A stretch of 64,000 nucleotides of DNA, taken from Paracoccaceae bacterium. GTDB lineage: Bacteria; Pseudomonadota; Alphaproteobacteria; Rhodobacterales; Rhodobacteraceae. Positions within the stretch are counted from its first letter, which is position 1. Each line of letters starts with the position of its first letter. The stretch lies in assembly GCA_024742705.1 (NCBI GenBank), contig JANSXZ010000001.1, forward strand, positions 124,001 through 188,000, in the 5' to 3' direction. The notes under the pieces were generated by a model. It searched no databases and had not been told where the DNA came from. It saw only the letters and a program-made list of their open reading frames with translations. Of this stretch, positions 25,471 to 34,833 are shown piece after piece. Made by a program: the position numbers and the translations under genes.

Positions 25471-26013
25471 ATGGGCACCCACGCTTTACTCGGCATCAGC
25501 GGTTCTCTGCGCGAAAAGGCCACCAACCGGCTGCTGCTGCGCGAGGCGGCGCGGCTGTACGGTGCGGCCGCGTACACCGAGGCCGATATCGACCTGCCGC
25601 TGTATCACGGCGACCGCGAGGCCGAAGCGGGTGTGCCTGCCGCTGTCCAGACGCTGGCCGATCAGATCGCGGCGGCCGACGCGGTGATCATCTCGACCCC
25701 CGAGTACAACAAGGGCCCGTCGGGTGCCCTGAAAAACGCGCTCGACTGGGTCAGCCGCACGGCGGGCAAACCGTGGCAGGACAAACCCGTGGCGGTGATG
25801 TCGGCGGCGGCCGGCCGGGCGGGCGGCGAACGCGCCCAGATGGTTCTGCGCGGGTTCATGGTGCCGTTCCAGCCGCTGATCCTGCAGGGCCCCGAGATGC
25901 ACCTGGCCGGCAGCGGCGACCAGTTCGACAGCGAAGGCCGGCTGACCGGCGACATCTACATCAAGACGCTGCAAGCGCTGATGGATCGGCTGCGCGCCTC
26001 GGTTCAGGCGTGA
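25471..26013 (+). CDS. NAD(P)H-dependent FMN reductase family flavoprotein
   Basis: Flavodoxin-like reductase of 180 residues. The FMN phosphate loop is GISGSLREKATNRLLL and the isoalloxazine side TPEYNKGPSGALKNALDWVSR, the standard motifs of the NADPH-dependent FMN reductase/chromate and quinone reductase family. Such enzymes reduce quinones, chromate or azo compounds with two electrons. AGGAGAGAG precedes the start. Its 3' end overlaps the 3' end of the convergent VOC gene by 10 bases. Confidence 0.9.
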   Translation: MGTHALLGISGSLREKATNRLLLREAARLYGAAAYTEADIDLPLYHGDREAEAGVPAAVQTLADQIAAADAVIISTPEYNKGPSGALKNALDWVSRTAGKPWQDKPVAVMSAAAGRAGGERAQMVLRGFMVPFQPLILQGPEMHLAGSGDQFDSEGRLTGDIYIKTLQALMDRLRASVQA

Positions 26014-26414
26014 TCGCGCGGGGTTGAACAGGCCAGTTCGATCAGGTTGCCGTCGGGGTCGCGCAGATAGAGCGAAACAATCGGCCCGGTCGCGCCGCTG
26101 CGCGCCACCGGGCCGGATTCGACAGCAACGCCCGTGGCGGCAAGATGCGCCTGCCACGCGGCTGGATCGGCGTCGGTCAGGAAACACAGATCGGCGGTGC
26201 CGGGCGCGGCGGTCTGTGCCTTGGGTTCGTATTCGGCGCCGTGCCGGTGCAGGTTTATCTTTTGCGCCCCGAAGAACAGCGCGTCTCGCCGGGTGCCATC
26301 GGCGCCTGTGAAACTGTCATGGCGCATACCCAAAGCGGTTTCATAGAAGGCACAGGTGCGCGCGGGGTCGGAAACGGTCAGAACCAGATGATCGATCGCG
26401 GTGACGTGCGGCAT
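26004..26414 (-). CDS. VOC (glyoxalase/bleomycin resistance) family protein
   Basis: Single-module VOC protein of 136 residues. IDHLVLTVSDPARTCAFYE is the opening beta-alpha unit with a metal-ligand histidine, FFGAQKINLHRHG holds the central histidine, and YLRDPDGNLIELAC the C-terminal metal glutamate. Function (dioxygenase, glyoxalase or resistance protein) is undetermined. The ATG at 26414 follows GGAG and starts at the domain edge; an in-frame start 42 bases upstream would enter the divergent hydratase gene. It diverges from that gene over 40 bases. Confidence 0.85.
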   Translation of the reverse strand: MPHVTAIDHLVLTVSDPARTCAFYETALGMRHDSFTGADGTRRDALFFGAQKINLHRHGAEYEPKAQTAAPGTADLCFLTDADPAAWQAHLAATGVAVESGPVARSGATGPIVSLYLRDPDGNLIELACSTPRDHA

Positions 26415-26454
26415 TTGCGTTGCTCCGGCGGGATTTCCCGCTAGAACGCTTGGC

Positions 26455-27246
26455 ATGACCGTTCAGAACACGCCAGCCGAAACCGTTGCCGATGTCATGG
26501 ATCCGGCCCGCGCCGTGGCGCTTGCGGCCAGTCTGGGCCTTGCGCATGACCCCGGCGCGCCGCTGCCGCCGTTCTTTCACCAGATCTATTTCTGGTCACC
26601 GCAGCCGCCCGATCTTCTGGGCCGCGACGGCCACCCCCGGCGCGGCGGGGTGATCCCCGATCTGGGCCTGCCAAGGCGCATGTGGGCCGGGGGCGATTTG
26701 CGGTTTCACGCGCCGCTGATGACCGGTACCGACGCGCGGCGCACCACGCATCTGGAAAGCACCGCGCAAAAGACCGGGCGCAGCGGGCCGCTGGCTTTCG
26801 TGCGTCTGCGTCACGAGATCGCGCAGGCCGGGCGCATCTGCGTGACCGAATGGCAGGATCTGGTCTATCGCGCCGATCCGGATCCCGCCGACACCCCGCC
26901 GCCGCCACCGCAGGCCCGCAGCGACGAAACCGATCTGCGCCGCCGGTCCTTCGACAGCACCTTGCTGTTTCGCTACTCGGGGCTGACATTCAACGGCCAC
27001 CGCATCCACTATGATCTGGACTACGCGCGGTCGGTCGAAGGATATGCCGGGCTGGTGGTGCATGGCCCGCTTCTGGCGCAGATGCTGATGCTGATGGCGG
27101 CCGAAACCGGGCCGGTCGAAAGCTTTGCGTTTCGCGCGACGTCGCCGCTGATGCATTTCGAAACGGCAGATTTTTGTCGCGCTGGTGCGGATATGTGGGT
27201 GCGCGGCCCGGACGGGCGGCAATGCATGACCGCACGCGTCGCCTGA
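26455..27246 (+). CDS. hotdog-fold acyl-CoA dehydratase (mesaconyl/itaconyl-C4-CoA hydratase-like)
   Basis: Protein of 263 residues with two fused hotdog halves. The N-terminal half has LPPFFHQIYFWSPQP and the long RMWAGGDLRFHAPL; the C-terminal half has SGLTFNGHRIHYDLDYARSVEGY and GLVVHGPLLAQ, where the histidine and aspartate of the MaoC-type hydratase site are seen. This matches the FAS1-dehydratase-like/Meh group that hydrates mesaconyl-C4-CoA or itaconyl-CoA. Whether it serves the 3-hydroxypropionate-type or itaconate pathway is unclear because no partner lyase is adjacent. Divergent from the VOC gene. Confidence 0.85.
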   Translation: MTVQNTPAETVADVMDPARAVALAASLGLAHDPGAPLPPFFHQIYFWSPQPPDLLGRDGHPRRGGVIPDLGLPRRMWAGGDLRFHAPLMTGTDARRTTHLESTAQKTGRSGPLAFVRLRHEIAQAGRICVTEWQDLVYRADPDPADTPPPPPQARSDETDLRRRSFDSTLLFRYSGLTFNGHRIHYDLDYARSVEGYAGLVVHGPLLAQMLMLMAAETGPVESFAFRATSPLMHFETADFCRAGADMWVRGPDGRQCMTARVA

Positions 27247-27253
27247 GCCGCGG

Positions 27254-28297
27254 TCACAGCGATGCGCGCACCTCGAACCCTTCGGGGATGTCATCGACAC
27301 CGTCGAGCATCAGCCGGGCCATTACCTCGGCCACTTTCGGTGCCATGCCGAACCCGATCTTGAAGCCGCCGTTGGCGATGAAGTGGCCTTGCCGCAGCGG
27401 GTGGGCCCCCAGCATCGGGGCACGGCTGCGCGCGCGGGGCCGCAACCCCGCCCACCGGGCGATCACCGGCGCATCGCGCAGCGCCGCGACGGCGTGGCGG
27501 GCCCGCGCGATCACATCGTCCAGCAGCGCATCGGTGCCATCGGGTGATGCGAAGGTGCGTTCGCTGGTGGATCCGACGGCCACGGTGCCGTCGGCGTGTG
27601 GCACGACATGCAGCCCGTCGGCGTACAATTGCGGTGCGCCGGCGCGGTCGAGTTGAAACAGCGCCGCCTGGCCCTTGATCGCAGACCCTGCCGCGCGCCC
27701 TGTCTCATCGCTGAGGCGGGCAAGCCCGGCGGCACCCGTGGCCCAGAGCACAAGGCCGGTGGCGGCGCCGTCGGGCAGGATTTCGGCGCCGCGCGCGGTC
27801 AGGGCCGTGGCCAGCGCGGTGCAGGCCCGGCGCGGATGCACCCGCGCGCTCAGCGTGTCGTGGATCAGGTGGCCGCCTGCGCCGGCCGGTTGCCAGGGGT
27901 CATTGCCGGCCGGCGCAGGCACGACGCGCCATTCCGCCGCGCCGCGCCAAAGCGCCCGTGCCCCTTCGGCGCGCGCCAGCGCCCGTTCCAGCGCCGGACC
28001 GTCTTCGATGGGCTGCAGCCGGCCGTGGCGGGCATAGCCCGGATCCAGCCCCGAGATTTCGGCGATTTCGCGCCAGAAGTCACCGGCCATCAGCAGGCTG
28101 TCCAGCTGGAATGCCTTCTTCGCGTTCCAGTTTTCCGGAACATGCGGCGCCAGCGCGCCGACGATGCCGCCGCTGGCACCGGCGGCCACGCCATGCGGGT
28201 CGATCACCCGCACCCGCGCGCCGCGCGACTGGCAGGCCCATGCCACCGACAGGCCGAAAACCCCCGCGCCGTACACCGTTATGTCCGCTGTTGCCAA
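27254..28297 (-). CDS. FAD-dependent oxidoreductase resembling the MnmC oxidase domain
   Basis: DAO-family flavoprotein of 347 residues. ITVYGAGVFGLSVAWAC at residues 5-21 binds FAD; ASGGIVGALAPHVPENW and the C-terminal IANGGFKIGFGMAPKVAEVM are typical of the oxidase half of MnmC, which removes the carboxymethyl group from cmnm5s2U34 in tRNA. I place the start at TTG 28297 because AGAAAGGCGG precedes it and it begins just before the FAD fold; no ATG exists nearby. It is divergent from mnmD with 57 bases between, so the two halves of the E. coli fusion are separate genes here. A glycine oxidase-like role is the alternative. Confidence 0.78.
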   Translation of the reverse strand: MATADITVYGAGVFGLSVAWACQSRGARVRVIDPHGVAAGASGGIVGALAPHVPENWNAKKAFQLDSLLMAGDFWREIAEISGLDPGYARHGRLQPIEDGPALERALARAEGARALWRGAAEWRVVPAPAGNDPWQPAGAGGHLIHDTLSARVHPRRACTALATALTARGAEILPDGAATGLVLWATGAAGLARLSDETGRAAGSAIKGQAALFQLDRAGAPQLYADGLHVVPHADGTVAVGSTSERTFASPDGTDALLDDVIARARHAVAALRDAPVIARWAGLRPRARSRAPMLGAHPLRQGHFIANGGFKIGFGMAPKVAEVMARLMLDGVDDIPEGFEVRASL

Positions 28298-28354
28298 TCC
28301 GGCCGCCTTTCTGCAAGGGTCTGGGTCAGGCTTTGGCACATACCTCAGGGTTTC

Positions 28355-29044
28355 ATGCAAGACCACCACCCCCGGCAGGCGCAACTGTTTTGGCGCCCTG
28401 GCGACGTGCCGGTTTCGGCGCGCTTCGACGATCCGTACTATTCGCTCGAGAACGGCCTTGCCGAGACCGAACATGTGTTTCTGGCCGGTAACGGATTGCC
28501 AGAGCGCCTTGCGCCGGGTTTTGAGGTGGCCGAGCTGGGCTTTGGCACCGGGTTGAACCTTCTGGCCACCTGGCGGGCCTGGGACAGGGCGGGCCGTCCC
28601 GCGCCCCTGCGTTTCACCAGCTTCGAAGCCTTTCCGATGGCGCCCGACGACATGGTGCGGGCGCTCGCGCCCTTTGCCGAGCTTTCAGCCCATGCCACCC
28701 GCCTGGCGCAGGTCTGGACCGGCGCGGAAGGTGCGGTGACACTGGCGCCGGGGCTGGTTCTGAACCTGGTGCTGGGCGATGCGCGCGAGCGGTTGTGCGA
28801 TTGGGACGGGGCCGCCGATGCGTGGTATCTCGACGGGTTTTCACCGGCCAGGAATCCCGAATTGTGGCAGCCCGACCTGATGGCCGAAGTGGCGCGCCAC
28901 ACCCGGCCGGGCGGCACGGCGGCAACCTATTCGGCGGCGGGTTTCGTGCGGCGCGGGCTTTCGGACGCGGGATTTGAAGTTCTGCGGGTTTCGGGATACG
29001 GCCGCAAGCGTCACATGACCACAGCCCGGATGCCCGCCCCATGA
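28355..29044 (+). CDS. mnmD: MnmD, tRNA 5-methylaminomethyl-2-thiouridine methyltransferase
   Basis: SAM-dependent methyltransferase of 229 residues, the N-terminal half of E. coli MnmC as a stand-alone protein. ELGFGTGLNLL is the SAM-binding loop, FTSFEAFPM the acidic strand end, and WYLDGFSPARNPELW the DxFxP-type motif characteristic of MnmD. It methylates nm5s2U34 to mnm5s2U34 in the tRNA wobble position. Its stop overlaps the start of the DMT transporter gene by 4 bases. The divergent gene encodes the oxidase half. Confidence 0.92.
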   Translation: MQDHHPRQAQLFWRPGDVPVSARFDDPYYSLENGLAETEHVFLAGNGLPERLAPGFEVAELGFGTGLNLLATWRAWDRAGRPAPLRFTSFEAFPMAPDDMVRALAPFAELSAHATRLAQVWTGAEGAVTLAPGLVLNLVLGDARERLCDWDGAADAWYLDGFSPARNPELWQPDLMAEVARHTRPGGTAATYSAAGFVRRGLSDAGFEVLRVSGYGRKRHMTTARMPAP

Positions 29045-29910
29045 CCCAGAGCAACAACGTCCCGCTTGGGATCGCGCTGATGATCGCAACGACCATCGTG
29101 TTCGCGTTGCAGGATGGAATATCGCGGCACCTGGCCGGGGAATACAACGTTCTGATGGTGGTGATGATCCGCTATTGGTTCTTTGCCGCCTTCGTCATCG
29201 CGATTGCCGGGCGCAAGGCCGGTGGCGTGCGCGCCGCGGCGCGGACCACGCAGCCGGTGGTGCAGATCCTGCGCGGCGTTCTTCTGGCATCCGAGATCTG
29301 CGTTATGGTTCTGGCCTTCACGATGCTGGGGCTGATCGAAAGCCATGCGGTGTTCACCAGCTATCCGTTGCTGGTGGCGGCACTGTCGGGGCCGATCCTG
29401 GGCGAAAAGGTGGGGTGGCGCCGCTGGAGCGCCATCGGCGTCGGATTCGTCGGCGTTCTGATCATCCTGCAACCGGGCGCCACGGTGTTCGATCCCGCCG
29501 CGCTGGTGCCGCTGATGGCGGCGCTGATGTTTGCGGTCTACGGCCTGATGACGCGCTATGCGGGGCGGCGCGACACCACCGCCACCAGCTTTTTCTGGAC
29601 CGGCACTGTGGGCGCCGTCATGATGACGGCGATCGGCATCTGGTTCTGGGAGCCGATGAGCGGCCCCGACTGGGGCTGGATGGCCACGCTCTGCGTTACC
29701 GGGGCGCTGGGCCACTGGCTGCTGATCCGCTGCTACGAGGTGGCCGAGGCCAGCGCGGTCCAGCCCTTTGCCTATTTCCAGCTGGTGTTCGCCTCGACGC
29801 TGGGCATCCTGGTGTTCGGTGAAACCATTCGCGCCAACGTGGCCTTCGGCGCGGCGCTGATCGTGGCGGCGGGCCTATTCACCCTTTGGCGCGAACGCGC
29901 GAAGCGTTGA
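29041..29910 (+). CDS. DMT superfamily (EamA) transporter
   Basis: Inner-membrane permease of 289 residues with ten predicted helices in two EamA repeats; the second repeat begins near LVPLMAALMFAVYGLMTRY. Solute unknown; such proteins export amino acids, metabolites or nucleotide sugars. It begins within the mnmD stop (ATGA) and is translationally coupled to it. Its last 36 bases overlap the 3' end of the convergent transglycosylase gene. Confidence 0.88.
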   Translation: MTQSNNVPLGIALMIATTIVFALQDGISRHLAGEYNVLMVVMIRYWFFAAFVIAIAGRKAGGVRAAARTTQPVVQILRGVLLASEICVMVLAFTMLGLIESHAVFTSYPLLVAALSGPILGEKVGWRRWSAIGVGFVGVLIILQPGATVFDPAALVPLMAALMFAVYGLMTRYAGRRDTTATSFFWTGTVGAVMMTAIGIWFWEPMSGPDWGWMATLCVTGALGHWLLIRCYEVAEASAVQPFAYFQLVFASTLGILVFGETIRANVAFGAALIVAAGLFTLWRERAKR

Positions 29911-31839
29911 CCCCGCCAGTTCGCGCGAAAACGGAACCGGCAGCGGATCCAGACCCAGCCGCGCGCGGTAGATCGGCAGGCTTTCGGTCACGCGCATGAT
30001 GTAGTTGCGGGTTTCCGTGAACGGGACGAATTCGATCCAGTCGACGATATCGGGTGTGCCGTCACGCGGATCGCCATAGGTTTCCATCCAGCGTTCCGGA
30101 CGGCTGGGCCCGGCGTTGTAGGCGGCCGACATCATCACCACGTTGCCATCGAACCGCGCGGCCATCTGCGACAGGTACTGGGCGCCCAGCCGCGCGTTGT
30201 AGTCCGGCTCGCGGGTCAGACGGGCGGTATCATGGCCCGCCGACACCCCGAGAACGCGGGCCATTTCGCCCGCGGTCGCCGGCATCAGCTGCATCAGGCC
30301 GCGCGCGCCCGCCCCGCTGACCACGGTGGGATCGAATTCGCTCTCGCGTCGGGCGATCGCCAGGATCATGTCGGGGGCCATCGGCAGGTCCATGCGGTGC
30401 ACCGGGTGCAGCGCATAATAGGGCGCGGGCAGGGTGATGCCGGCCTGGGCCGCGCGTTTGCCGATCATCACCGCGAGGTGCGGGCGTTCAAGCTCCAGCG
30501 CCATCGCCCCCAGCCGGGCCGCCTGATCGGCATCGAGCGATTCGGTCAGGTGGGTCAGGAACCGTTCGCCCAGCGAAAGCTCGCCGGCCGACAGCAACAG
30601 CAACCCGGCCTTGAACACATCCGATCGCACGAAATCGGCGTCGCGCCAGGTGGGCGTATCGCGCCCGGCCAGCGCCATGTCGAAGGGCAAGCCGGCCCGT
30701 TCGGCCGCCAGAAGCCCGTAGAACGAGGTCTGGTACAGGGCGCCCATGCCGTAGGCGGCGCGGGCCGCTTCGGCGTTCCCGGCGGCCTCGTGCGCCCGTC
30801 CCAGCCAATAGCCCGCGCGGCCTTTCGATATGGGCGATTCCACCGCCGCGTCGAAGCGGGTGAAATGGCGCAGCGCGGTGGCCGGATCGTTCAGTTGCCG
30901 CAGCGCGACGAAGCCGGCCAGCCATTCCAGATCCGCGAAATCCGCCCCTTCAGTCAGGAAGTGTCCGGCCGCCATGCGGTAGGCGGCCCGCGCATCGCCG
31001 GCGCGCATCGCGTCGCGCACCAGACGGCGCCGGCGGTCGGACCAGGCTTCGGGCCGCCCCAGGGTGGCGGCGCTGACGGATGTGGAATCCAGCAGTGCGC
31101 GCGCATCGGCGTCGCGGCCCTTGCGGTGCCGCCAGACAAAGCGCTCGTAGGCAAGGCCCGGATCGTCGCGCAGCGTGTCGGGCACCGCGGCGATCAGCGC
31201 ATCCACGCCGTTGACCTGCTCGATCAGCCCGATCCGCGCCGCCGCAAGGCTGCGGTGCGCCGGGCTGGCCAGGGGTAGCACCCGGCGCGCCTGCGCCAGA
31301 TCGCGGGTCCAGATCATGTGATCCAGCCGGGCATCGTGATGCGGCGCCAGCAAGGCGGGGTAGGCCCGCAGGTAGGCGGCATGGGTTTCGGCCGACATCG
31401 CCAGCGTGCGCCAGGCCAGCACCAGGCCTGCCTCGGCCTCGCCGCGCCGGTTTGCGGCCAGCAACGCCCGCGCATACCCCAGAACGCCTTCGGCGGTCTG
31501 CGGCGCATGGCGGTCGAAAAACGCCAGACGTTGCGCGGCGGGTGCCGCCACGGCGGCGTCTTCGCTGCGTTTGAGCAGCCAGGGCAGTCCCGGCCAATCG
31601 CCGCGCCGTTCAAGAAACCCGCGCAGATCGTCGAAATCCCCGCGCCCGGCACGCAGGCGGTGCCATTCGATCACGTCGCGCGCCACCGGACCGTCGGCCG
31701 CCGCCAACCGCAGCGCCCCGTCCCAATCGCCCGCGCGCATGGCTTGCATCGCCTGGGCCAGGGGCCGGGGCTGTTCCTGCGCGGCGGCGAAACCGAGCGC
31801 GCCAAAGATGATCAGCAGCGATAGGATTATACGCGACAT
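29875..31839 (-). CDS. soluble lytic murein transglycosylase (Slt70-like)
   Basis: Periplasmic peptidoglycan-cleaving enzyme of 654 residues. A signal peptide covers residues 1-20 (IILSLLIIFGALGFAAAQ). A long helical U/L-type region with repeated Ala/Arg-rich helices fills residues 30-460. The C-terminal SLT domain has the catalytic glutamate in IARRESEFDP, then GARGLMQLMPATA and AAYNAGPSRPERWM. This is the Slt layout. ATG 31839 gives an intact signal peptide; the upstream in-frame start would add 12 residues ahead of it. The 3' end overlaps that of the DMT gene; the gene is divergent from dapA. Confidence 0.92.
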   Translation of the reverse strand: MSRIILSLLIIFGALGFAAAQEQPRPLAQAMQAMRAGDWDGALRLAAADGPVARDVIEWHRLRAGRGDFDDLRGFLERRGDWPGLPWLLKRSEDAAVAAPAAQRLAFFDRHAPQTAEGVLGYARALLAANRRGEAEAGLVLAWRTLAMSAETHAAYLRAYPALLAPHHDARLDHMIWTRDLAQARRVLPLASPAHRSLAAARIGLIEQVNGVDALIAAVPDTLRDDPGLAYERFVWRHRKGRDADARALLDSTSVSAATLGRPEAWSDRRRRLVRDAMRAGDARAAYRMAAGHFLTEGADFADLEWLAGFVALRQLNDPATALRHFTRFDAAVESPISKGRAGYWLGRAHEAAGNAEAARAAYGMGALYQTSFYGLLAAERAGLPFDMALAGRDTPTWRDADFVRSDVFKAGLLLLSAGELSLGERFLTHLTESLDADQAARLGAMALELERPHLAVMIGKRAAQAGITLPAPYYALHPVHRMDLPMAPDMILAIARRESEFDPTVVSGAGARGLMQLMPATAGEMARVLGVSAGHDTARLTREPDYNARLGAQYLSQMAARFDGNVVMMSAAYNAGPSRPERWMETYGDPRDGTPDIVDWIEFVPFTETRNYIMRVTESLPIYRARLGLDPLPVPFSRELAGSTLRAFAPKGE

Positions 31840-31976
31840 GGCTTGCAATTCCTGAGCGTCCGGGGCTAGAGCCATGACGATAACCCCGCTGCCTGTGCTT
31901 GCAACTCACAATCCCGCGCACCGGCAGACCCGAAGGCGGACCGCCGCCAACGGCAACACGAAAAGGAGCGTGCCTT

Positions 31977-32849
31977 ATGTTTTCCGGTTCCATGCCAGCC
32001 CTCGTCACGCCGTTCAAGAACGGCGCACTGGATCTGGACACGCTCAAGAAACTGGTCGAATGGCATATCGGCGAAGGGTCCAGCGGGCTGGTGCCCGTGG
32101 GCACCACCGGTGAAAGCCCGACGCTCACACATGCCGAACATGAAACCGTGGTGGCCGAGGTGGTCAAGGCGGCGGCGGGCCGGGTGCCGGTCATTGCCGG
32201 CGCCGGTTCGAACAACACGCTCGAGGCGATCCGGCTGATGCGTTTCGCGCACCAGGTCGGTGCGGATGCCGCTCTGGTTGTCACGCCCTACTACAACAAG
32301 CCCACCCAACGCGGCCTGATCGCGCATTACACCGCGCTGCACGATTGCTGCGAACTGCCGATCATCATCTACAACATCCCGCCCCGGTCGGTCATCGACA
32401 TGACACCGCAGACGATGGGCCAGCTGGCGCAGCTGCCGCGCATTGTCGGGGTGAAGGACGCCACCGGCGATGTGACCCGCGTTTCGAAGCAGCGCGGCAC
32501 CTGTGGCGCCGATTTCGTGCAGCTTTCGGGCGAGGACGCCAGCGCGCTGGGGTTCAATGCGCATGGCGGTGTCGGCTGCATCTCGGTGACGGCGAATGTC
32601 GCGCCGCGGCTCTGCGCCGCGTTCCAGGCGGCCACGCTGGCCGGCGATTATACGAAGGCGCTTGAATACCAGGATCTGCTGATGCCCCTGCACGAAGCGA
32701 TCTTCATCGAGCCGGGCCTTGCCGGGGCCAAGTACGGGTTGAGCCGGCTGGGGCTGTGCAGCGAAGAAGTGCGGTTGCCGCTGACTGGCCTGACAGATGC
32801 CACCAAGGCCGCCATCGACGCGGCCATGGCCCATGCCGGCCTGATCTGA
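31977..32849 (+). CDS. dapA: 4-hydroxy-tetrahydrodipicolinate synthase
   Basis: Lysine/diaminopimelate pathway aldolase of 290 residues that condenses pyruvate with aspartate semialdehyde. The Schiff-base lysine is K160 in VGVKDATGD, the catalytic tyrosine Y132 in IYNIPPR, and the substrate loop GTTGES at 42-47. Length and motifs match the E. coli enzyme closely. A strong AAAAGGAG site precedes the start. It converges on the MocR-type regulator gene with 7 bases between. Its role in cell-wall precursor supply suits its neighbour, the lytic transglycosylase, which is divergent. Confidence 0.96.
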   Translation: MFSGSMPALVTPFKNGALDLDTLKKLVEWHIGEGSSGLVPVGTTGESPTLTHAEHETVVAEVVKAAAGRVPVIAGAGSNNTLEAIRLMRFAHQVGADAALVVTPYYNKPTQRGLIAHYTALHDCCELPIIIYNIPPRSVIDMTPQTMGQLAQLPRIVGVKDATGDVTRVSKQRGTCGADFVQLSGEDASALGFNAHGGVGCISVTANVAPRLCAAFQAATLAGDYTKALEYQDLLMPLHEAIFIEPGLAGAKYGLSRLGLCSEEVRLPLTGLTDATKAAIDAAMAHAGLI

Positions 32850-32856
32850 ACCGGCC

Positions 32857-34320
32857 CTAGCAGCGCGCCGCCACGGCGCGCGCCACCAGCGCGATGCCGG
32901 GGGCGATGCGGGATTCGGGGATCGACGAATAGGCCAGCCGGTAGTAATGGCGCGGCCGGTCCTCGCGGCGGAAGAACGAATGGCCCGGTTCGATCAGAAC
33001 CCCCTGCCGGGCCAGATCGGCGGCCAGGTCGGCGGTGTCCACATGATCGGGCGCGCGCATCCAGAAGGCACTGCCGCCATGCACACCCTGTCCGGCAATC
33101 GTCAGGCCGTTGGCATTGATCGCGGCCTCCATCGCGCCGCGCCGGCGGTGCAGGGCCTCGGCCATGCGTCGCATCTGGGCGTCGTAGTGCCCCAGCGACA
33201 GGAAGTAGGAAGCGGTGCGCTGGATATGTCCGGGCGGATGGCGCAGCATCTGCGCGCGCAGCGCGCGGGCCTCGCGGATAAACGGCTCGGAGCCGACCAG
33301 ATAGCCCAGCCGCAGCCCGGGAAACAGCGATTTGGAAAAGCTGCCCACATAGATCACCCGCCCGTCGCCATCCATGGATTTCAGCGCCGGCAGAGGCGCA
33401 TCCAGGAAGGACAGTTCGAATTCGTAATCGTCCTCGACGATCAGCGCGTCGATCGCCGCTGCCCGCGCCAGAAGGGCGCGGCGACGATGGCGCGGCAGGG
33501 TGGCGGTGGTGGGGCTCTGGTGGCTGGGGGTGGTAAAGATCACCTGCGTATCGGTGGGCACGGCGTCGGGCTGCAGCCCGTCGCGATCCACCGCCAGCGG
33601 TGTCAGCCGGCAGCCGGTATGGCCCAGAATATCGCGCAGCGCGTGATAGCAGGGATCTTCTATCGCCGCGCGCCGGGTCGGATCCAGAAGCATCTGTGCG
33701 CTGATCCACAGCGCGTTCTGTGCGCCAAGGGTGATCAGGATTTCCTCGGGGCGCGCGGTGATCCCGCGCCGGGGCAGGGTATGGCGGGCGATGAATTCGA
33801 TCAGCAGAGGATCGTCCTGATCGTAGTAGTCGGTTGTCAGCGGGGTAAAATCCTTCTGGCCCAGCGCCCTGAGCGCGCAGAGCCGCCAGTTGGCATGATC
33901 GAACAACGCCGGATCGGTCTGGCCGTAGACGAAAGGATAGCGGAAATCCTGCCAGTTCTGGGGTTTGCTGGGGGTATCCCCGCCGGTAAACCGCCGCGCG
34001 ATGGCGCTGTTCCAGTCGACCCGGTCGGTGCTGCGCACCGGCGGGGCGTAGGCGGGCGGCACCGGCGCGTTCGCCGAAACAAAGTATCCCGACCGCCCGC
34101 GCGACACCAGGTAATCGTTCGCCAGAAGTTCGGTGTAGGCCAGCGTGACGGTGATCCGGCTGACCCCCAGATGCGCGGCCATGCGCCGCGACGACGGCAG
34201 CTTCTCGCCGCGGTGAAAGCGGCCCGACAGAATGCCTTCGGCGATCATCTGCTGGATTTGCGCCTGCAACGTACCGGGGGCTTCGGGGTTCAGAAAGAAG
34301 GTCGCGACAGAAATGGCCAT
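32857..34320 (-). CDS. tauR: MocR-family regulator (GntR HTH + aminotransferase domain), TauR-like
   Basis: Regulator of 487 residues. Residues 15-85 are a GntR-type winged helix (ILSGRFHRGEKLPSSRRMA, HLGVSRITVTLAYTELLAN). The rest is a fold-type I aminotransferase domain used as a PLP sensor, with the lysine in VGSFSKSLFPGLRLGY. The N-terminal sequence and the proximity to the taurine aminotransferase gene two genes upstream suggest TauR, the PLP-dependent activator of taurine catabolism described in Rhodobacter. In the published case tauR is divergent from tpa; here both face the same way with a small gene between. GTG 34335 is an alternative start 15 bases upstream. Confidence 0.75.
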   Translation of the reverse strand: MAISVATFFLNPEAPGTLQAQIQQMIAEGILSGRFHRGEKLPSSRRMAAHLGVSRITVTLAYTELLANDYLVSRGRSGYFVSANAPVPPAYAPPVRSTDRVDWNSAIARRFTGGDTPSKPQNWQDFRYPFVYGQTDPALFDHANWRLCALRALGQKDFTPLTTDYYDQDDPLLIEFIARHTLPRRGITARPEEILITLGAQNALWISAQMLLDPTRRAAIEDPCYHALRDILGHTGCRLTPLAVDRDGLQPDAVPTDTQVIFTTPSHQSPTTATLPRHRRRALLARAAAIDALIVEDDYEFELSFLDAPLPALKSMDGDGRVIYVGSFSKSLFPGLRLGYLVGSEPFIREARALRAQMLRHPPGHIQRTASYFLSLGHYDAQMRRMAEALHRRRGAMEAAINANGLTIAGQGVHGGSAFWMRAPDHVDTADLAADLARQGVLIEPGHSFFRREDRPRHYYRLAYSSIPESRIAPGIALVARAVAARC

Positions 34321-34396
34321 GCCGTTATGTTGCACCGGCGCGGTGGTCGGCGCAATGACGCGGCCATTGTGGGCGGCTGGCGCCTGGCGTCGGCGC

Positions 34397-34798
34397 TTAC
34401 TGTTGGGCGCGGGCGCAGGATCCGGGCAGGCGCAGGCGGTATGTGACCGCGTTGGTCTTGGTGTCTTCGCGCTGTTGCAGGCAAGCGGTGTCGGAAATCG
34501 ACTGGATCATCGGGCCTTCGGTGGTGTTGAGGTTCAGCACCGTGCCATCGGGCAGGGCCACATCGACAAAAATGCCCGAACTGCCGGTGCCGGTCAGCGG
34601 GGCGGTGCCGACAACGGGCACTGTCAGATAGGCCAGATGCCGGTATCTGTCGGGATCCGAAAGGCCGATGAACAGCGCCCAGCCGCCCGCGAAAACCGTC
34701 AGCAACAGCGCCGGGATACCCCAGCGCCGGCCATGAATGTAAACCGAAACGGCCCGCTGCGGGCCGATCAGTCGTGCCAGAATGTCGAGGGCTGACAT
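34397..34798 (-). CDS. small membrane protein of unknown function
   Basis: Protein of 133 residues with one or possibly two hydrophobic stretches at about residues 27-46 (WGIPALLLTVFAGGWALFIG). The rest appears to be an outward beta-rich domain (GIFVDVALPDGTVLNLNTT) with two cysteines (C105 and C127, approximately) that could pair. I do not recognise a family. It sits between tpa and the TauR-like gene on the same strand, behind an 11-base-pair hairpin, and may be a minor member of that transcript. Codon usage matches its neighbours, supporting a real gene. Confidence 0.6.
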   Translation of the reverse strand: MSALDILARLIGPQRAVSVYIHGRRWGIPALLLTVFAGGWALFIGLSDPDRYRHLAYLTVPVVGTAPLTGTGSSGIFVDVALPDGTVLNLNTTEGPMIQSISDTACLQQREDTKTNAVTYRLRLPGSCARAQQ

Positions 34799-34833
34799 TG
34801 TGCCTCGCTTCGGGAGTGAGAGGATGCGTCATT

